Shown here piece by piece: positions 8,674 through 17,354 of a stretch of DNA of 64,000 bases. A program made the position numbers and the translations under genes. The notes beneath the pieces were generated by a model. The model did not search any database. It had not been told where the DNA came from and saw only the letters and a program-made list of their open reading frames with translations. Numbering within the stretch: position 1 is the first letter of the stretch; every line of letters starts with the position of its first letter. The stretch comes from Bordetella genomosp. 13 (lineage in GTDB: Bacteria; Pseudomonadota; Gammaproteobacteria; Burkholderiales; Burkholderiaceae_B): positions 1,984,001 through 2,048,000 of the forward strand of contig NZ_CP021111.1 of NCBI RefSeq assembly GCF_002119665.1, read 5' to 3'.

Positions 8674-9348
8674 TCACGCGCAGCCTTCCACATAGGCCAG
8701 CACGGGCATCAGGCCCGCATGGATGAGCTTCACCTTGCCATCCTGCCCTATCTCGAAACGGAATGCGGGACTGCTGGCAGAGGCGTCGGCCGACGTGAGG
8801 TACTTGGCCGGAGGCGCCTCGTACTTGTGCAGCGCTTCGACCAGACCCGTGAAGCGGTTCTTCACCTCTTGTTCGCTTGCGCCGATACGCACGCCTTGCG
8901 CCGTCAGGTCCGAGCGCTGGCCGATGGTGATGCGCTGCACCTTGCCGTCGGTGACGATGGCATAAACGCCCGGATAATCGAGCGAGCTGACCGTGCGGCA
9001 GGCATCGCTGATCTGGGCTCCGCGCTCTGCCCAATTTCCGTTTTTGGGCACGGCTTCCCCTATGCGCAGATCGCGCAGGCCTTGGAGCGTGAGGCCGTTC
9101 GCGGCGCGGGAGGAATCCGAAGAGGCGGCGGGTATCGGCGGCGTTCCGGCCGCACCCGGCGTGCCGGCGGTGGTCTCACTGCCCCGGCCTACCGCGCTGG
9201 CGCCTTGGCGGGCGTTGCCTTCCGATGGCTCCCCACCAGGCGAACAAGCCGCCAGCGCAAGCGTCAGCGCAATGAGAGGAAGACCGATGACAAGCCTCGA
9301 AGAACTTCCCGCGCCGGGACGCTTGCTTGCAGAACTCGAACCACGCAT
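8674..9348 (-). CDS. putative lipoprotein of unknown function
   Basis: A 224-residue protein with a basic N terminus, a hydrophobic stretch (about 19-32) and a lipobox LAAC ending at Cys35, so it is predicted to be lipidated and exported. A low-complexity Gly/Ala/Ser/Pro linker (about 36-82) precedes a compact domain with Cys residues near both ends. AAGGAG precedes the ATG. I do not recognise the mature domain. It heads a two-gene operon with the DUF72 gene. Confidence 0.72.
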   Translation of the reverse strand: MRGSSSASKRPGAGSSSRLVIGLPLIALTLALAACSPGGEPSEGNARQGASAVGRGSETTAGTPGAAGTPPIPAASSDSSRAANGLTLQGLRDLRIGEAVPKNGNWAERGAQISDACRTVSSLDYPGVYAIVTDGKVQRITIGQRSDLTAQGVRIGASEQEVKNRFTGLVEALHKYEAPPAKYLTSADASASSPAFRFEIGQDGKVKLIHAGLMPVLAYVEGCA

Positions 9349-9473
9349 GCGACCGCTCCTTGCACTGCTGGTGTAGACCGGTCCATCTTATCGTGGCGCG
9401 ATCCGGGCATAGGCAGCACAATTTTCCTGATGCAACGATATGTTCTGGGCCATCTTCATCGCCAAGGTTCCGC

Positions 9474-9557
9474 TCAACATTCCGTTGGCATTCGCCGTCT
9501 CTGCATCAGCTCGTAGAAGGCGACGACGTTGGCCTTGTTGCGGTCCGTATCGGACAT
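9474..9557 (-). pseudogene. 5' remnant of an NTF2/SnoaL-like gene
   Basis: An ATG with a good ribosome site (GGAG six bases upstream) opens a 27-codon frame, beginning MSDTDRNKANVVAFYELM, that then meets a stop. That opening is typical of SnoaL/NTF2-like proteins of about 130 residues, but nothing similar follows in any frame. It lies in the 280-base gap between the lipoprotein gene and the MarR gene, just downstream of the MarR stop and on the same strand. I read it as a truncated gene. Nothing else is visible in that gap. Confidence 0.5.
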
Positions 9558-9628
9558 TGCTATCTCCGGTAGGCGCGCAGCCGTGCCCGAACCTTGTTCG
9601 GATGCGCCAGGCGCTCACCCGCGACCGG

Positions 9629-10099
9629 CTACGCCGGCAGTTTCCACTGTCCCAGATGCGAATACACCGCGTCGCGAAGCTGCCGAACCTGCCTGTTCAC
9701 CTCCGCCAGTTCCGCGGGCGTCTGCCCGGACGCCACCAGCAGCGACTCGCCCAGGCAACCCGCATTGTCGCGAAGCCGGCGGCCTTGCTCGGTCAGCGCG
9801 ACCACGACCTGGCGTTCGTTGTGAGGATTCCGGGTACGCCCAACAAAGCCCATGGACTCGAGCCGCTTGAGCAAGGGCGTGAGCGTACTGGGTTCGAGGG
9901 CAAGCTTCTCGGCGATGCCGCCGACCGTCTGATTGTCCTCGCGCCACAGGACGTTCATGACCAGGTACTGGGGATAGGTCAGCCCCATCTCGTCCAGCAG
10001 CGGCTTGTAGATGCGCTGGATGGCGATGCCCGCCGAATAAATGGCGTAGCAAAGCTGGTCGTCCAAAGGAGGTGGCGGGCTTCCCTTCTTTTTTGTCAT
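9629..10099 (-). CDS. MarR family regulator, OhrR-like
   Basis: A 156-residue MarR-type regulator very like OhrR, the organic-peroxide sensor: LDDQLCYAIYSA carries the redox Cys (Cys17), followed by YPQYLVMNVLW and TLTPLLKRLE. A second Cys at 115 could act as resolving thiol, as in two-Cys OhrR proteins; that is inferred. AGGAG precedes the ATG at 10099, and a longer frame to 10351 only runs through the promoter region. It is divergent from an exported hydrolase, with several TCGCGA palindromes in the gap. No ohr peroxidase gene is adjacent, which is unusual. Confidence 0.88.
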   Translation of the reverse strand: MTKKKGSPPPPLDDQLCYAIYSAGIAIQRIYKPLLDEMGLTYPQYLVMNVLWREDNQTVGGIAEKLALEPSTLTPLLKRLESMGFVGRTRNPHNERQVVVALTEQGRRLRDNAGCLGESLLVASGQTPAELAEVNRQVRQLRDAVYSHLGQWKLPA

Positions 10100-10145
10100 G
10101 GCTCTACTCCTGTCGTGCTTCAGGGTAGCACGCAGCACAAATATA

Positions 10146-10227
10146 TATCGCGATAAAAAATATTGCTTGACACTCGAATGAGGGCCTCCTAGCATTTCAC
10201 TTATCGCGATAATTGTTGTCGCGACAA
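10146..10227. promoter_or_regulatory. three TCGCGA palindromes, probable OhrR/MarR operators
   Basis: TATCGCGATA (10146-10155), TTATCGCGATAA (10201-10212) and TTGTCGCGACAA (10216-10227) share the core TCGCGA. The first lies near the regulator's own start, the other two just downstream of the hydrolase promoter, in an AT-rich stretch. The spacing fits repression of both divergent genes by the MarR protein. Confidence 0.75.
10167..10195 (+). promoter_or_regulatory. sigma70-type promoter of the exported hydrolase
   Basis: TTGACA (10167-10172) and TAGCAT (10190-10195) are separated by 17 bases. The -35 is a perfect match. The predicted start of transcription falls inside the TTATCGCGATAA palindrome, so the bound regulator would block it. 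Confidence 0.68.
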
Positions 10228-10244
10228 ACCAAGGGAGATCCACC

Positions 10245-11024
10245 ATGAAACTGAAGACCCTGATGGCCGCCATCGCGGCAACCGCCGGCATCACCGCCGC
10301 CTCGCTGGCCCATTCCGCCGACCGCATCCCCGAAGGCCAGGCCGTCCGCAATGTCGTGCTGGTGCACGGCGCCTTCGCCGACGGCTCGGGCTGGCGCGGC
10401 GTATACGACGAACTGACGGGCCGCGGCTACCGCGTGACCATCGTCCAGAACCCGCTGACTTCCCTTGCCGATGACGTCGCCGCCACCAAGCGGGTGCTCG
10501 ACCGCCAGGCCGGTCCGACGATTCTCGTCGGGCACTCCTACGGCGGCACGGTCATCACCGAGGCCGGCGTCGACGCGAAGGTAGCCGGCCTGGTCTACGT
10601 ATCCGCGCTGTCGCCCGATGCCGGCGAATCCACGGGCTCGCAGTTCAAGGACATCCCTCCTCCCAAGGAATTCGTCATCGAGACGCAGAAGGACGGCTTC
10701 GGCTTCGTCAGCCTGGAGAAGTTCAAGATCGGCTTTGCCGGTGACCTGAGCGACGCCGACGCCGCATTCCTGCGCGACTCCCAGGTGCCGATCAACATGT
10801 CCATCTTCGAAACCAAGGTCACCCAGGCCGCCTGGAGGAACAAGCCGAACTGGGCCATTGTGGCGACCGAAGACAAGGCCATCGATCCGAAGCTGCTGCG
10901 GCACATGGCCAAGCGGATCGGCGCGCAGGTCACCGAGGTGCAGGCCAGCCACGTGCCGTTCGTCACCCAGCCCAAGGCCGTTGCCGACGTCATCGATCGT
11001 GCCGCGCGCAGCACGTCGCGCTGA
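10245..11024 (+). CDS. exported alpha/beta hydrolase
   Basis: A 259-residue serine hydrolase. A signal peptide covers residues 1-25 with a probable cut after AHSA, so the enzyme is periplasmic or secreted. HGAF forms the oxyanion hole (about 41-44), Ser98 lies in GHSYGG, and a His in ASHVPF near residue 231 completes the triad. It resembles the salicylate-esterase/EstC-like group found beside OhrR or MarR genes; the substrate is not known. Its promoter carries two TCGCGA operators, so it is probably induced when the divergent regulator is oxidised or liganded. The GMC oxidoreductase follows after 61 bases. Confidence 0.88.
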   Translation: MKLKTLMAAIAATAGITAASLAHSADRIPEGQAVRNVVLVHGAFADGSGWRGVYDELTGRGYRVTIVQNPLTSLADDVAATKRVLDRQAGPTILVGHSYGGTVITEAGVDAKVAGLVYVSALSPDAGESTGSQFKDIPPPKEFVIETQKDGFGFVSLEKFKIGFAGDLSDADAAFLRDSQVPINMSIFETKVTQAAWRNKPNWAIVATEDKAIDPKLLRHMAKRIGAQVTEVQASHVPFVTQPKAVADVIDRAARSTSR

Positions 11025-11085
11025 TCCGGGCCCGCTGTCCATGCGGGCCAGCCACGACTTCCTCGCAATTGACCGGAAACCAAGA

Positions 11086-12708
11086 ATGAATCATGAATCG
11101 GCCAGACAGCACGAAAGCGATACCGAAGGATCGAGGCCCCGCGGGCTGAGATCGAGCTATGACTTCATCGTCTGCGGAGCGGGCACGGCGGGCAGCGTGG
11201 TTGCCGCCCGCCTGTCCGAGCAGCACGATGCCCATGTGCTGCTGCTGGAGGCGGGCGGCGACGATACGGGGGAGAACGTCTCCGATCCCGCCCGCTGGCC
11301 CGCCAATCTGGGATCCCGCCATGACTGGGCATTCGAGAGTGTGCCCAACGCGGGCCTGAACGGCCGGCGCCTGGCCTTGAACATGGGCAAGGGACTGGGA
11401 GGCGGATCCAGCATCAACGTCATGGTCTGGGCGCGTGGACACCGAAGCGATTGGGATCACTACGCTGCGGAATCGGGAGATGCGGCGTGGGGCTATGAAT
11501 CCGTGCTTGCCTGCTATCGCCGGATAGAAGACTGGCAGGGCCGCCCGGACGCGCTGCGTCGTGGCGTCGGAGGGCCCGTCCACGTGGCGCCGGCCGTCGC
11601 GCCGCAGCCGCTGGCGCTGGCCACGCTGCGGGCGGCCGAAATGGTGGGTGTGCCCTGCTTCGACAATCCCAACGGCGAAATGATGGAAGGCCCCGGCGGC
11701 GCCGCGATCGCCGACTTGCGCATACGCGACGGCAAGCGGCAATCCGTGTATCGGTCGTACGTGCATCCGCGGCTGCATCAACCCAATCTCACCGTGGTGA
11801 CCCATGCCATGGTGACCAAGCTGCTGTTCGAGGGCAGGCGCGCGACAGGCGTCGAGGCGCTGATAGACGGCAGGCTGCACAGCATCCGCGCGCACTGCGA
11901 GGTGGTGTTGTCGATGGGCGCCATCCACACGCCCAAGGTGCTGCTGCAGTCGGGCATCGGGCCGCGAGAAGAACTGCGCGCGCACGGTATAGACGTCGTC
12001 CAGCACCTTCCCGGAGTCGGTCGCAACTTCCACGACCACATCGCCTTCGGCTGCACCTGGCAGTATGCCGAACCCCAGGCCGTGGGCGCCGGCGGATGCG
12101 AATCCACGCTGTACTGGAAGAGCGATTCCCGTCTCGATGCGCCCGACCTGCTGCATTGCCAGCTCGAGTTCGCGGTGCCCTCGCCGCCCGAGGTGGGCGT
12201 GCGGCCGCCAGAACACGGCTGGACCATGTTCGCCGGACTGGCCCGCCCCAAAAGCCGTGGCCGCATACGGCTTTCCGGGCCTGGCCACCGGGATCCCCTA
12301 TTGATCGATCCCAACGCACTCAGCGATCCGGAAGACATGGCCGCCGCGCTCGCCACGATCGACCTGTGCAGGGAGATGGGCAACCATGCGGCGTTGAGCG
12401 GCCTCGTGACGCGCGAGGTCGTGCCCGGCTATCGCGACCGGCGGCAGATGGAGCAGTTCATCAGGGATTCGGCCGTCACGTTCTGGCACCAGTCGGGCAC
12501 CGCCAAGATGGGACGCGACGCCATGTCGGTGGTGGACGCGGAACTGCGCGTATACGGAATCGACAACCTGCGCATCGTGGACGCGTCGATCATGCCGCGG
12601 ACCACGGTGGGCAACCTGATGGCGCCATGCGTCGTGATCGGGGAGCGGGCGTCCGATATGATCCGGCGGGCGCACGGGCTGGCGGCGCCGGCAGGGCCGC
12701 GCATTTGA
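11086..12708 (+). CDS. GMC family FAD-dependent oxidoreductase
   Basis: A 540-residue glucose-methanol-choline oxidoreductase, close in layout to choline or alcohol dehydrogenases. The FAD motif GAGTAG stands at 31-36, the GMC signature follows around GKGLGGGSSINVMVW, and the C-terminal active-site region has FWHQSGTAKMG. The C-terminal NLMAPCVVIGERA replaces the usual NTNAPTIMIAERA. The first 20 residues are polar and not conserved; a start further upstream would overlap the hydrolase gene. It probably oxidises an alcohol, possibly one released by the hydrolase in front, but that link is inference from position only. Confidence 0.88.
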   Translation: MNHESARQHESDTEGSRPRGLRSSYDFIVCGAGTAGSVVAARLSEQHDAHVLLLEAGGDDTGENVSDPARWPANLGSRHDWAFESVPNAGLNGRRLALNMGKGLGGGSSINVMVWARGHRSDWDHYAAESGDAAWGYESVLACYRRIEDWQGRPDALRRGVGGPVHVAPAVAPQPLALATLRAAEMVGVPCFDNPNGEMMEGPGGAAIADLRIRDGKRQSVYRSYVHPRLHQPNLTVVTHAMVTKLLFEGRRATGVEALIDGRLHSIRAHCEVVLSMGAIHTPKVLLQSGIGPREELRAHGIDVVQHLPGVGRNFHDHIAFGCTWQYAEPQAVGAGGCESTLYWKSDSRLDAPDLLHCQLEFAVPSPPEVGVRPPEHGWTMFAGLARPKSRGRIRLSGPGHRDPLLIDPNALSDPEDMAAALATIDLCREMGNHAALSGLVTREVVPGYRDRRQMEQFIRDSAVTFWHQSGTAKMGRDAMSVVDAELRVYGIDNLRIVDASIMPRTTVGNLMAPCVVIGERASDMIRRAHGLAAPAGPRI

Positions 12709-12765
12709 TCGGATGCTCCTGTACCTGCCAGGCACGCGGCGGGTCGGGCTTCGCCATCGCAGCGA

Positions 12766-13545
12766 CTAAGCCGTGGGAATCGTCCCACCATCCACCACAT
12801 GCTCCGTTCCCGTGATGGCGGCCGCGCGCGAAGACGCCAGGAAGGCAATGAGGTTGGCCACTTCCATTGGTTTGGCCGGCCGTCCCAAGGGAATGCCGCC
12901 CAGCGACTCCATGATGATGCGCTTGCCGCCCTCGTAGTCGGTGCCCGCCTCTTTGGCCAGCCGCTCGGCCAGCGCCACGGACGCTTCGGTTTCGATCCAC
13001 CCGGGCGCCACGCGCACCACGCGCACGCCCTTGGACGCGACCTCCTTCGACAGGCTCTTGCTGTAAGTGGAAAGCGCCGCCTTGGCCGCGGCATAGGCGG
13101 TGGTGGCTTCCGGCAGCGGCAGCGCGCGCTGGATGGACGTGACATGCACGATCACGCCCTGGCCTTGCGCCAGCATTGCGGGCAGCAAGGCACGATCCAG
13201 CCGCACGGCCGGAAGCAGATTGAGCGCGAGCTCCTGCTGCCACTCGTCTTCCCCCAGCGCGGCGAAGCCTCCGCCCGGCGCGGAAGATCCGCCGAGCACG
13301 TGCACGATGATGTCCACGCCGCCGAGCTTCGACGCCACGGCGTGCACCACTTCATCGCACCCATGCACCGTGGTCAGGTCGGCAGCGATGAACATGACGC
13401 CGGGCCGGTCCGCGGGCACGTGCCGCGCGGTCGCCAGCACCTGTGCCCCGAGTTCGGTAAACAGGTCGACCACCGCCCTGCCCAGTCCCTTCGTGCCGGC
13501 CGTGATCAACACGCGCTTGCCCTTCAATTCCAGGTCCATGGCCAT
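12766..13545 (-). CDS. SDR family oxidoreductase
   Basis: A 259-residue SDR with a cofactor motif of TAGTKGLG (15-22), a long VHVLGG segment in place of NNAG, and a YAAAK active site. The replacement of NNAG by HVLGG is seen in some divergent SDRs and leaves the cofactor fold intact. Its ATG shares a base with the stop of the NTF2-like gene (TGATG), so the pair is translationally coupled. An ATG two codons later is an alternative start. It is divergent from HxlR through that operon. The substrate is unknown. Confidence 0.9.
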   Translation of the reverse strand: MAMDLELKGKRVLITAGTKGLGRAVVDLFTELGAQVLATARHVPADRPGVMFIAADLTTVHGCDEVVHAVASKLGGVDIIVHVLGGSSAPGGGFAALGEDEWQQELALNLLPAVRLDRALLPAMLAQGQGVIVHVTSIQRALPLPEATTAYAAAKAALSTYSKSLSKEVASKGVRVVRVAPGWIETEASVALAERLAKEAGTDYEGGKRIIMESLGGIPLGRPAKPMEVANLIAFLASSRAAAITGTEHVVDGGTIPTA

Positions 13546-13871
13546 CAGCCGATCTCCAGGGATTGAATCCTGCCGCCCTTCAGCACAAAGACGTGGTCGA
13601 GCTGTACGGGACTGCCGGGAAAATTGCCGACGACTCGCGTCGCGACGGTGACCTGGTCGCCGTCGTGCGAGACGCCCAGCGGTTCCACGGTGTATTCGAA
13701 TGCGCTCTGCGCTTCGGTCTGCCAGGCCATGATGGCATCATGGCCGCGATGCGTGCGGCCTTCGTCCCGGACGGTCGCATCCGATGCGAAGCAATGGGCA
13801 AGGCCCGGGATATCGGCCTGGCGGCAGGCCTCGAAATAAGTCGCGATGGGGGCAGGCAGAGAAACTGGCAT
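13545..13871 (-). CDS. NTF2/SnoaL-like protein
   Basis: A 108-residue SnoaL/NTF2-like protein, a small cone-shaped fold used by isomerases, cyclases and binding proteins. It shows the family pattern of an N-terminal helix ([13 protein letters not shown]), an [13 protein letters not shown] loop and a C-terminal sheet with [19 protein letters not shown] precedes the ATG at 13871, which I prefer to the ATG at 13913. It is coupled to the following SDR and divergent from an HxlR regulator. The reaction is not known. Confidence 0.83.
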   Translation of the reverse strand: MPVSLPAPIATYFEACRQADIPGLAHCFASDATVRDEGRTHRGHDAIMAWQTEAQSAFEYTVEPLGVSHDGDQVTVATRVVGNFPGSPVQLDHVFVLKGGRIQSLEIG

Positions 13872-13945
13872 GCGTCCTCGATGGCTGGGTTGCGGTGCGA
13901 TAATTTTGCGCATCGGCTATCCGCTCGACAAGAACGCACGAAAAA

Positions 13946-13958
13946 GTTAGTGACTGAC
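13946..13958. promoter_or_regulatory. possible HxlR operator
   Basis: GTTAGTGACTGAC is an inverted repeat with one mismatch, immediately before the HxlR start. HxlR proteins often bind short palindromes of the GTTA/TAAC type, but this single copy is weak evidence. Confidence 0.3.
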
Positions 13959-13960
13959 AG

Positions 13961-14299
13961 ATGAGAAAGCAATACACACCCGAGAGCGCGGCGCGCGACG
14001 TGGAACAGGTGATCCGGCTGCTCGAAGGCCGGTGGAAGCTGCTCATTCTGTTCCACCTGTTCGGGGGGCAGGTGCAGCGCTATTCCGACCTGGAGAAGCT
14101 GATACCCGGCATCTCGCAGAAGATGCTGGCGCAGCAGCTGCGGCAACTGGAAGGCGATGGCATCGTGGTACGCACGGTGTATCCGGAAGTGCCGCCCAGG
14201 GTCGAGTACCGGTTGACGGAATGGGGCCAGGCGCTGTGTCCCGCGCTGGACGGGCTGTTGCGGTGGGCCGAACAGAACGATGCGCTGGCCGCGGGATAA
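13961..14299 (+). CDS. HxlR family transcriptional regulator
   Basis: A 112-residue single-domain winged helix regulator of the HxlR/DUF24 family. It shows the family core LLEGRWKLLILFHLF, SQKMLAQQLRQLEGDGIVVR and PPRVEYRLTEWG. Some HxlR proteins sense electrophiles through an N-terminal Cys, but here the only Cys is late (ALCPAL). It is divergent from the NTF2-SDR operon and lies four bases before a LysR gene, so two regulators form one transcript. No ribosome site is obvious before the ATG. Confidence 0.9.
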   Translation: MRKQYTPESAARDVEQVIRLLEGRWKLLILFHLFGGQVQRYSDLEKLIPGISQKMLAQQLRQLEGDGIVVRTVYPEVPPRVEYRLTEWGQALCPALDGLLRWAEQNDALAAG

Positions 14300-14303
14300 C
14301 GCA

Positions 14304-15200
14304 ATGCCCTCTCTACGCCTGGACAGCCTGGAAATCTTCCAAGACGTCGTACGGCATGGCGGTTTCCGCGCGGCCGCGGTCAGCCGTGGGGTGTCGTCGT
14401 CGGCCATCAGCCAATCCATCAACGCCCTCGAAGAGGCACTGGGCATCCGCCTGCTGCACAGGACCACGCGCAGCGTGGCGCCCACCGAGGCGGGCGAGCG
14501 TCTCCTGGAATTGCTTACCCCGGCCCTGCACGACATCCGGGTCGCCCTCGACCACCTGAATCAATTCCGCGAGAATCCTTCCGGCACCGTTCGGATCAAC
14601 GCGCCCGGACCGGCGGTGGATCATGTGCTGCTTCCGCTGGCGTTGGCGTTCATGCAGATGCACCCGGACGTGAATATCGACATCGTGAGTGATGCGGCCA
14701 TCGTGGACATCGTCGAGCAGGGCTTCGATGCGGGCGTCCGATTCGGCAACCAGCTGGCACAGGACATGATCGCCGTGCCCTTGGGACCGTCGCTGCAGTA
14801 CGCCATCGTGGCCTCGCCCGATTATCTGCGGCGGCACCCCGCCCCCGCGTCTCCCGGCGAACTCGACCGGCACGAATGCATCCGCCGCCGCTTCCCCGGC
14901 GGCACCATCGTGACCTGGAAGTTCGCGAAGGACGGCGACGACCACGAGATCATGCCGAAGGGCCGGTTGACCCTGAGTTCGGCACACCAGGAGCGTCAGG
15001 CCGCGCTTGCTGGCGCGGGTATCGCGCATCTGCTGCAGGACTACGTGCAAGAACATGTGCAACATGGCCGGCTGGTCGAAGTCCTTGCCGATTGGAAGCA
15101 GAAGCTGCCCAGTTGGTATCTGTACTACCCCAGCCGGCGGCACACCGGCGCGGCCATGCGCGCCTTCCTGGACTACATCCGCGACTACCAGTGGCCTTAG
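14304..15200 (+). CDS. LysR family transcriptional regulator
   Basis: A 298-residue LysR-type regulator with the helix-turn-helix in GFRAAAVSRGVSSSAISQSI (about 17-36) and a substrate-binding-like C terminus. I start at the ATG at 14304, four bases after the HxlR stop. It is unusual in following another regulator rather than facing its target. It ends in an overlapping stop (three shared bases) with the convergent Kelch gene. Its target may be the NTF2-SDR operon or an unlinked gene. Confidence 0.9.
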   Translation: MPSLRLDSLEIFQDVVRHGGFRAAAVSRGVSSSAISQSINALEEALGIRLLHRTTRSVAPTEAGERLLELLTPALHDIRVALDHLNQFRENPSGTVRINAPGPAVDHVLLPLALAFMQMHPDVNIDIVSDAAIVDIVEQGFDAGVRFGNQLAQDMIAVPLGPSLQYAIVASPDYLRRHPAPASPGELDRHECIRRRFPGGTIVTWKFAKDGDDHEIMPKGRLTLSSAHQERQAALAGAGIAHLLQDYVQEHVQHGRLVEVLADWKQKLPSWYLYYPSRRHTGAAMRAFLDYIRDYQWP

Positions 15201-16231
15201 GCCCCTGCCAGCACAAGCACCTCGTGCACCGCGCTGGCATGGTCGCCCCCGACGCGCGTGCCGCCTCCGAAGACGTGGATCCGGTCGCCCACGGTGGCCG
15301 CTCCGAGGCCGTGCCGGGGCGTGGGCAGGGGCGGCAGCATGCTCCAGCGGTCGCTTGCCGGATCGTAGACCCACGCATCCGCGTACACCTTCTGCTCGGG
15401 CACCCACTGCTCGCCGCCGAACACGTACAGGCGCCCGCGGTAAGCCGCCGCGGCCAGGCCGCCTTGCGCCTGCGGCATCGGCGCGCGCGTGGTCCAGCGA
15501 TCGGTCTGTGGATCGTAGACCTCGAGCGAGGCCACGTTCACCTGGCGCAGCGATCCGTCGGGCTGCTTCAACGCCTGGCGCCCGCCCACGACGAACAGGC
15601 GTCCGTCGATCACCGCGGCCGCCGCGCTGTTGCGCGCGGTGGGCGCCTGTGCGATCGCGGACCAGCGCCCCTGCGCCGGATCGAATACCAGGCCCTGCGC
15701 GGTATCCACGTGCTGGTTGAAGTGGCGCGCGGCCTCGTGTTCTCGTGTGCGTCCTCCAACCAGATAGACCCGATCGCCGATGGCGGCGCATACGCCCTCT
15801 GCCGAAGGATAAGGCAGCGGCACGCCGTCGCTCCAGCGGTTCGCGACGGGGTCATACACGTAGGTCGACGCCTGGGCGCGCCAATTCGGAAAGCCGCCGC
15901 TGAAGCCGCCCACGCCGTAGATACGGTCGCCGGCGGCGGCAAGCGCGATGTGGTGGCGTGCCTCGGGCAGCGTCGCCAGGCGCGTCCATTTGTCTTCGGC
16001 GGGGTCGTAGGATTCGAAATGCGCCGAATAGCCCGTGTTTGGCGCAAGCAGCCCGCCGGCTACGTAGATGCGCCCATTCAACACCTCGGGATAGAGTTCC
16101 TGGCGCGCCAGCGACGGCGGGGCCGCCGTGGTCCAGTGCATGCCCCCTGCGGCCGCTTGTGCCAGGGCATTACGGGCCAGGGGAAGCGCAGTCAAAGCCG
16201 CGGCGAGCCGCAGGATATCGCGTCGTTGCAT
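15197..16231 (-). CDS. exported Kelch-repeat protein
   Basis: A 344-residue protein with an N-terminal MQRRDILRLAAALTALPLA segment, which looks like a twin-arginine signal, ending near ALAQA. The rest is about six Kelch repeats of roughly 50 residues, each with a double Gly (VAGG, GVGG, LVGG, VVGG, VFGG) and a W about ten residues after a YDP. It should fold as a periplasmic beta-propeller. Some exported Kelch proteins are sialic acid mutarotases; nothing here is specific for that. I start at 16231 because the Arg pair follows directly; a longer frame to 16285 has no support. Confidence 0.85.
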   Translation of the reverse strand: MQRRDILRLAAALTALPLARNALAQAAAGGMHWTTAAPPSLARQELYPEVLNGRIYVAGGLLAPNTGYSAHFESYDPAEDKWTRLATLPEARHHIALAAAGDRIYGVGGFSGGFPNWRAQASTYVYDPVANRWSDGVPLPYPSAEGVCAAIGDRVYLVGGRTREHEAARHFNQHVDTAQGLVFDPAQGRWSAIAQAPTARNSAAAAVIDGRLFVVGGRQALKQPDGSLRQVNVASLEVYDPQTDRWTTRAPMPQAQGGLAAAAYRGRLYVFGGEQWVPEQKVYADAWVYDPASDRWSMLPPLPTPRHGLGAATVGDRIHVFGGGTRVGGDHASAVHEVLVLAGA

Positions 16232-16399
16232 GGTTGGTCTCGAACGTTGTGTGTCGAGAACCATGTTAGGTAGCCCGCCATGCAAAGACTAGACGGAATA
16301 GGCTGAACAGCTTGATAAGCTGGGTTAAGTAATCGCGGCCGGCGAGGCGGCTCGCGCCGGCCCGCCGGCGAATTCCGTGCCGATGCCAACACGCGAAAT

Positions 16400-16424
16400 G
16401 CCCACTGTCCGCAGGACAGTGGGC
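16400..16424. terminator. perfect hairpin in the gap after the isochorismatase gene
   Basis: An 11-base perfect stem, GCCCACTGTCC (16400-16410) and GGACAGTGGGC (16414-16424), closes a three-base loop. It lies 70 bases past the stop of the isochorismatase gene. On that strand only a short ATTTC follows, so it is a hairpin terminator without a good U tract. The rest of 16232-16493 shows nothing recognisable. Confidence 0.5.
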
Positions 16425-16493
16425 ACGTGGCCTGGCGGCAGATCCGGAACGCCGCGTGTTGCGGTCCTTCCAGGCCCCTGCCCGCTCAGCTCA

Positions 16494-17144
16494 TCACTTG
16501 GTCTTGGGAACCGGCGTGTTGAGCAGCTGCTGCTCCCACAGATACGCGATGCCGCTGCCGGCGGCATGGTCCTTGAGGATATCGGTCAGGGCGCCCGCCG
16601 TTTCGACGCGAGCCCAATCGCGCTGCCATTCGCAGGCCACCGCCAGCCAGGTCATCATGTTGGCGCCCGCCCCGATCATGCGCTTGATGGCCATCTCGTG
16701 GGCCTCGACGGAAACGCCGCCGCAGGCGTCCGTGACGACCGTCACGTCCCAGCCTTCGCCCAGGGCCTGGATCGCCGGCATCGCGACGCAGACCTCGGTC
16801 CAGAGACCCGCGATGATCAGCTGCTTGCGGCCCGTGGCCTTGACCGCATCCACCGCCTTCTTGTCTTCCCAGGTGTTGATGTAGGTCCGGTCGATGATCT
16901 CCTGGCCGGGAAACACGTCAGTGATCTGCGGGAAGATATAACCGCCGCGTTCGGCGATCACGCTCGTCAGGATGGTGGGCACGCCGAACGCCTTCGCGGC
17001 CTTGGCCAGGCCCGCCGTATTGTTCACCACCATGTGGGGGTCGTGGCTGTTGAGGTTCGTGAGCTGGAAAGGCTGGTGGTCGATCAGGACGAGTACCGAG
17101 TCCTCGGGACGAAGGAGCGAGTCAAGGCCATTGCGGAAGGTCAT
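16494..17144 (-). CDS. isochorismatase-family cysteine hydrolase, YcaC-like
   Basis: A 216-residue cysteine hydrolase of the isochorismatase/nicotinamidase superfamily, nearest in style to YcaC. Asp22 lies in VLIDHQPF and the nucleophile Cys119 in GLWTEVCVAMPA. YcaC-like proteins are octameric and of uncertain substrate. AGGA precedes the ATG at 17144; the longer frame to 17279 has no support. It is divergent from a LysR gene, the usual arrangement for such hydrolases, so it is probably LysR-controlled. Confidence 0.88.
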   Translation of the reverse strand: MTFRNGLDSLLRPEDSVLVLIDHQPFQLTNLNSHDPHMVVNNTAGLAKAAKAFGVPTILTSVIAERGGYIFPQITDVFPGQEIIDRTYINTWEDKKAVDAVKATGRKQLIIAGLWTEVCVAMPAIQALGEGWDVTVVTDACGGVSVEAHEMAIKRMIGAGANMMTWLAVACEWQRDWARVETAGALTDILKDHAAGSGIAYLWEQQLLNTPVPKTK

Positions 17145-17354
17145 GTGTGCATCCTCTGCTGATGTGAACGGATTGGCTTTCCGGGCCTGCGCGCCTACGC
17201 AAACGTGCCCGAAAGCGGCATTCTGCTGTCCACGTCTTCCAGCCGGTAGTCGTGTCCCGCGGCGAACTGTGTCGCACAAACAGGAACGCCGCCGTTGCTC
17301 GATACGGTAGTACCATCCGCCGACGAACTACGTTGCCAGACAAGGAACGCCGAA

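Noticed and set aside
10858..11085. Longer start for the GMC oxidoreductase
   Set aside because: It would overlap most of the end of the exported hydrolase and adds an Arg/Pro/Ser-rich leader; the ATG at 11086 gives the family-like N terminus.
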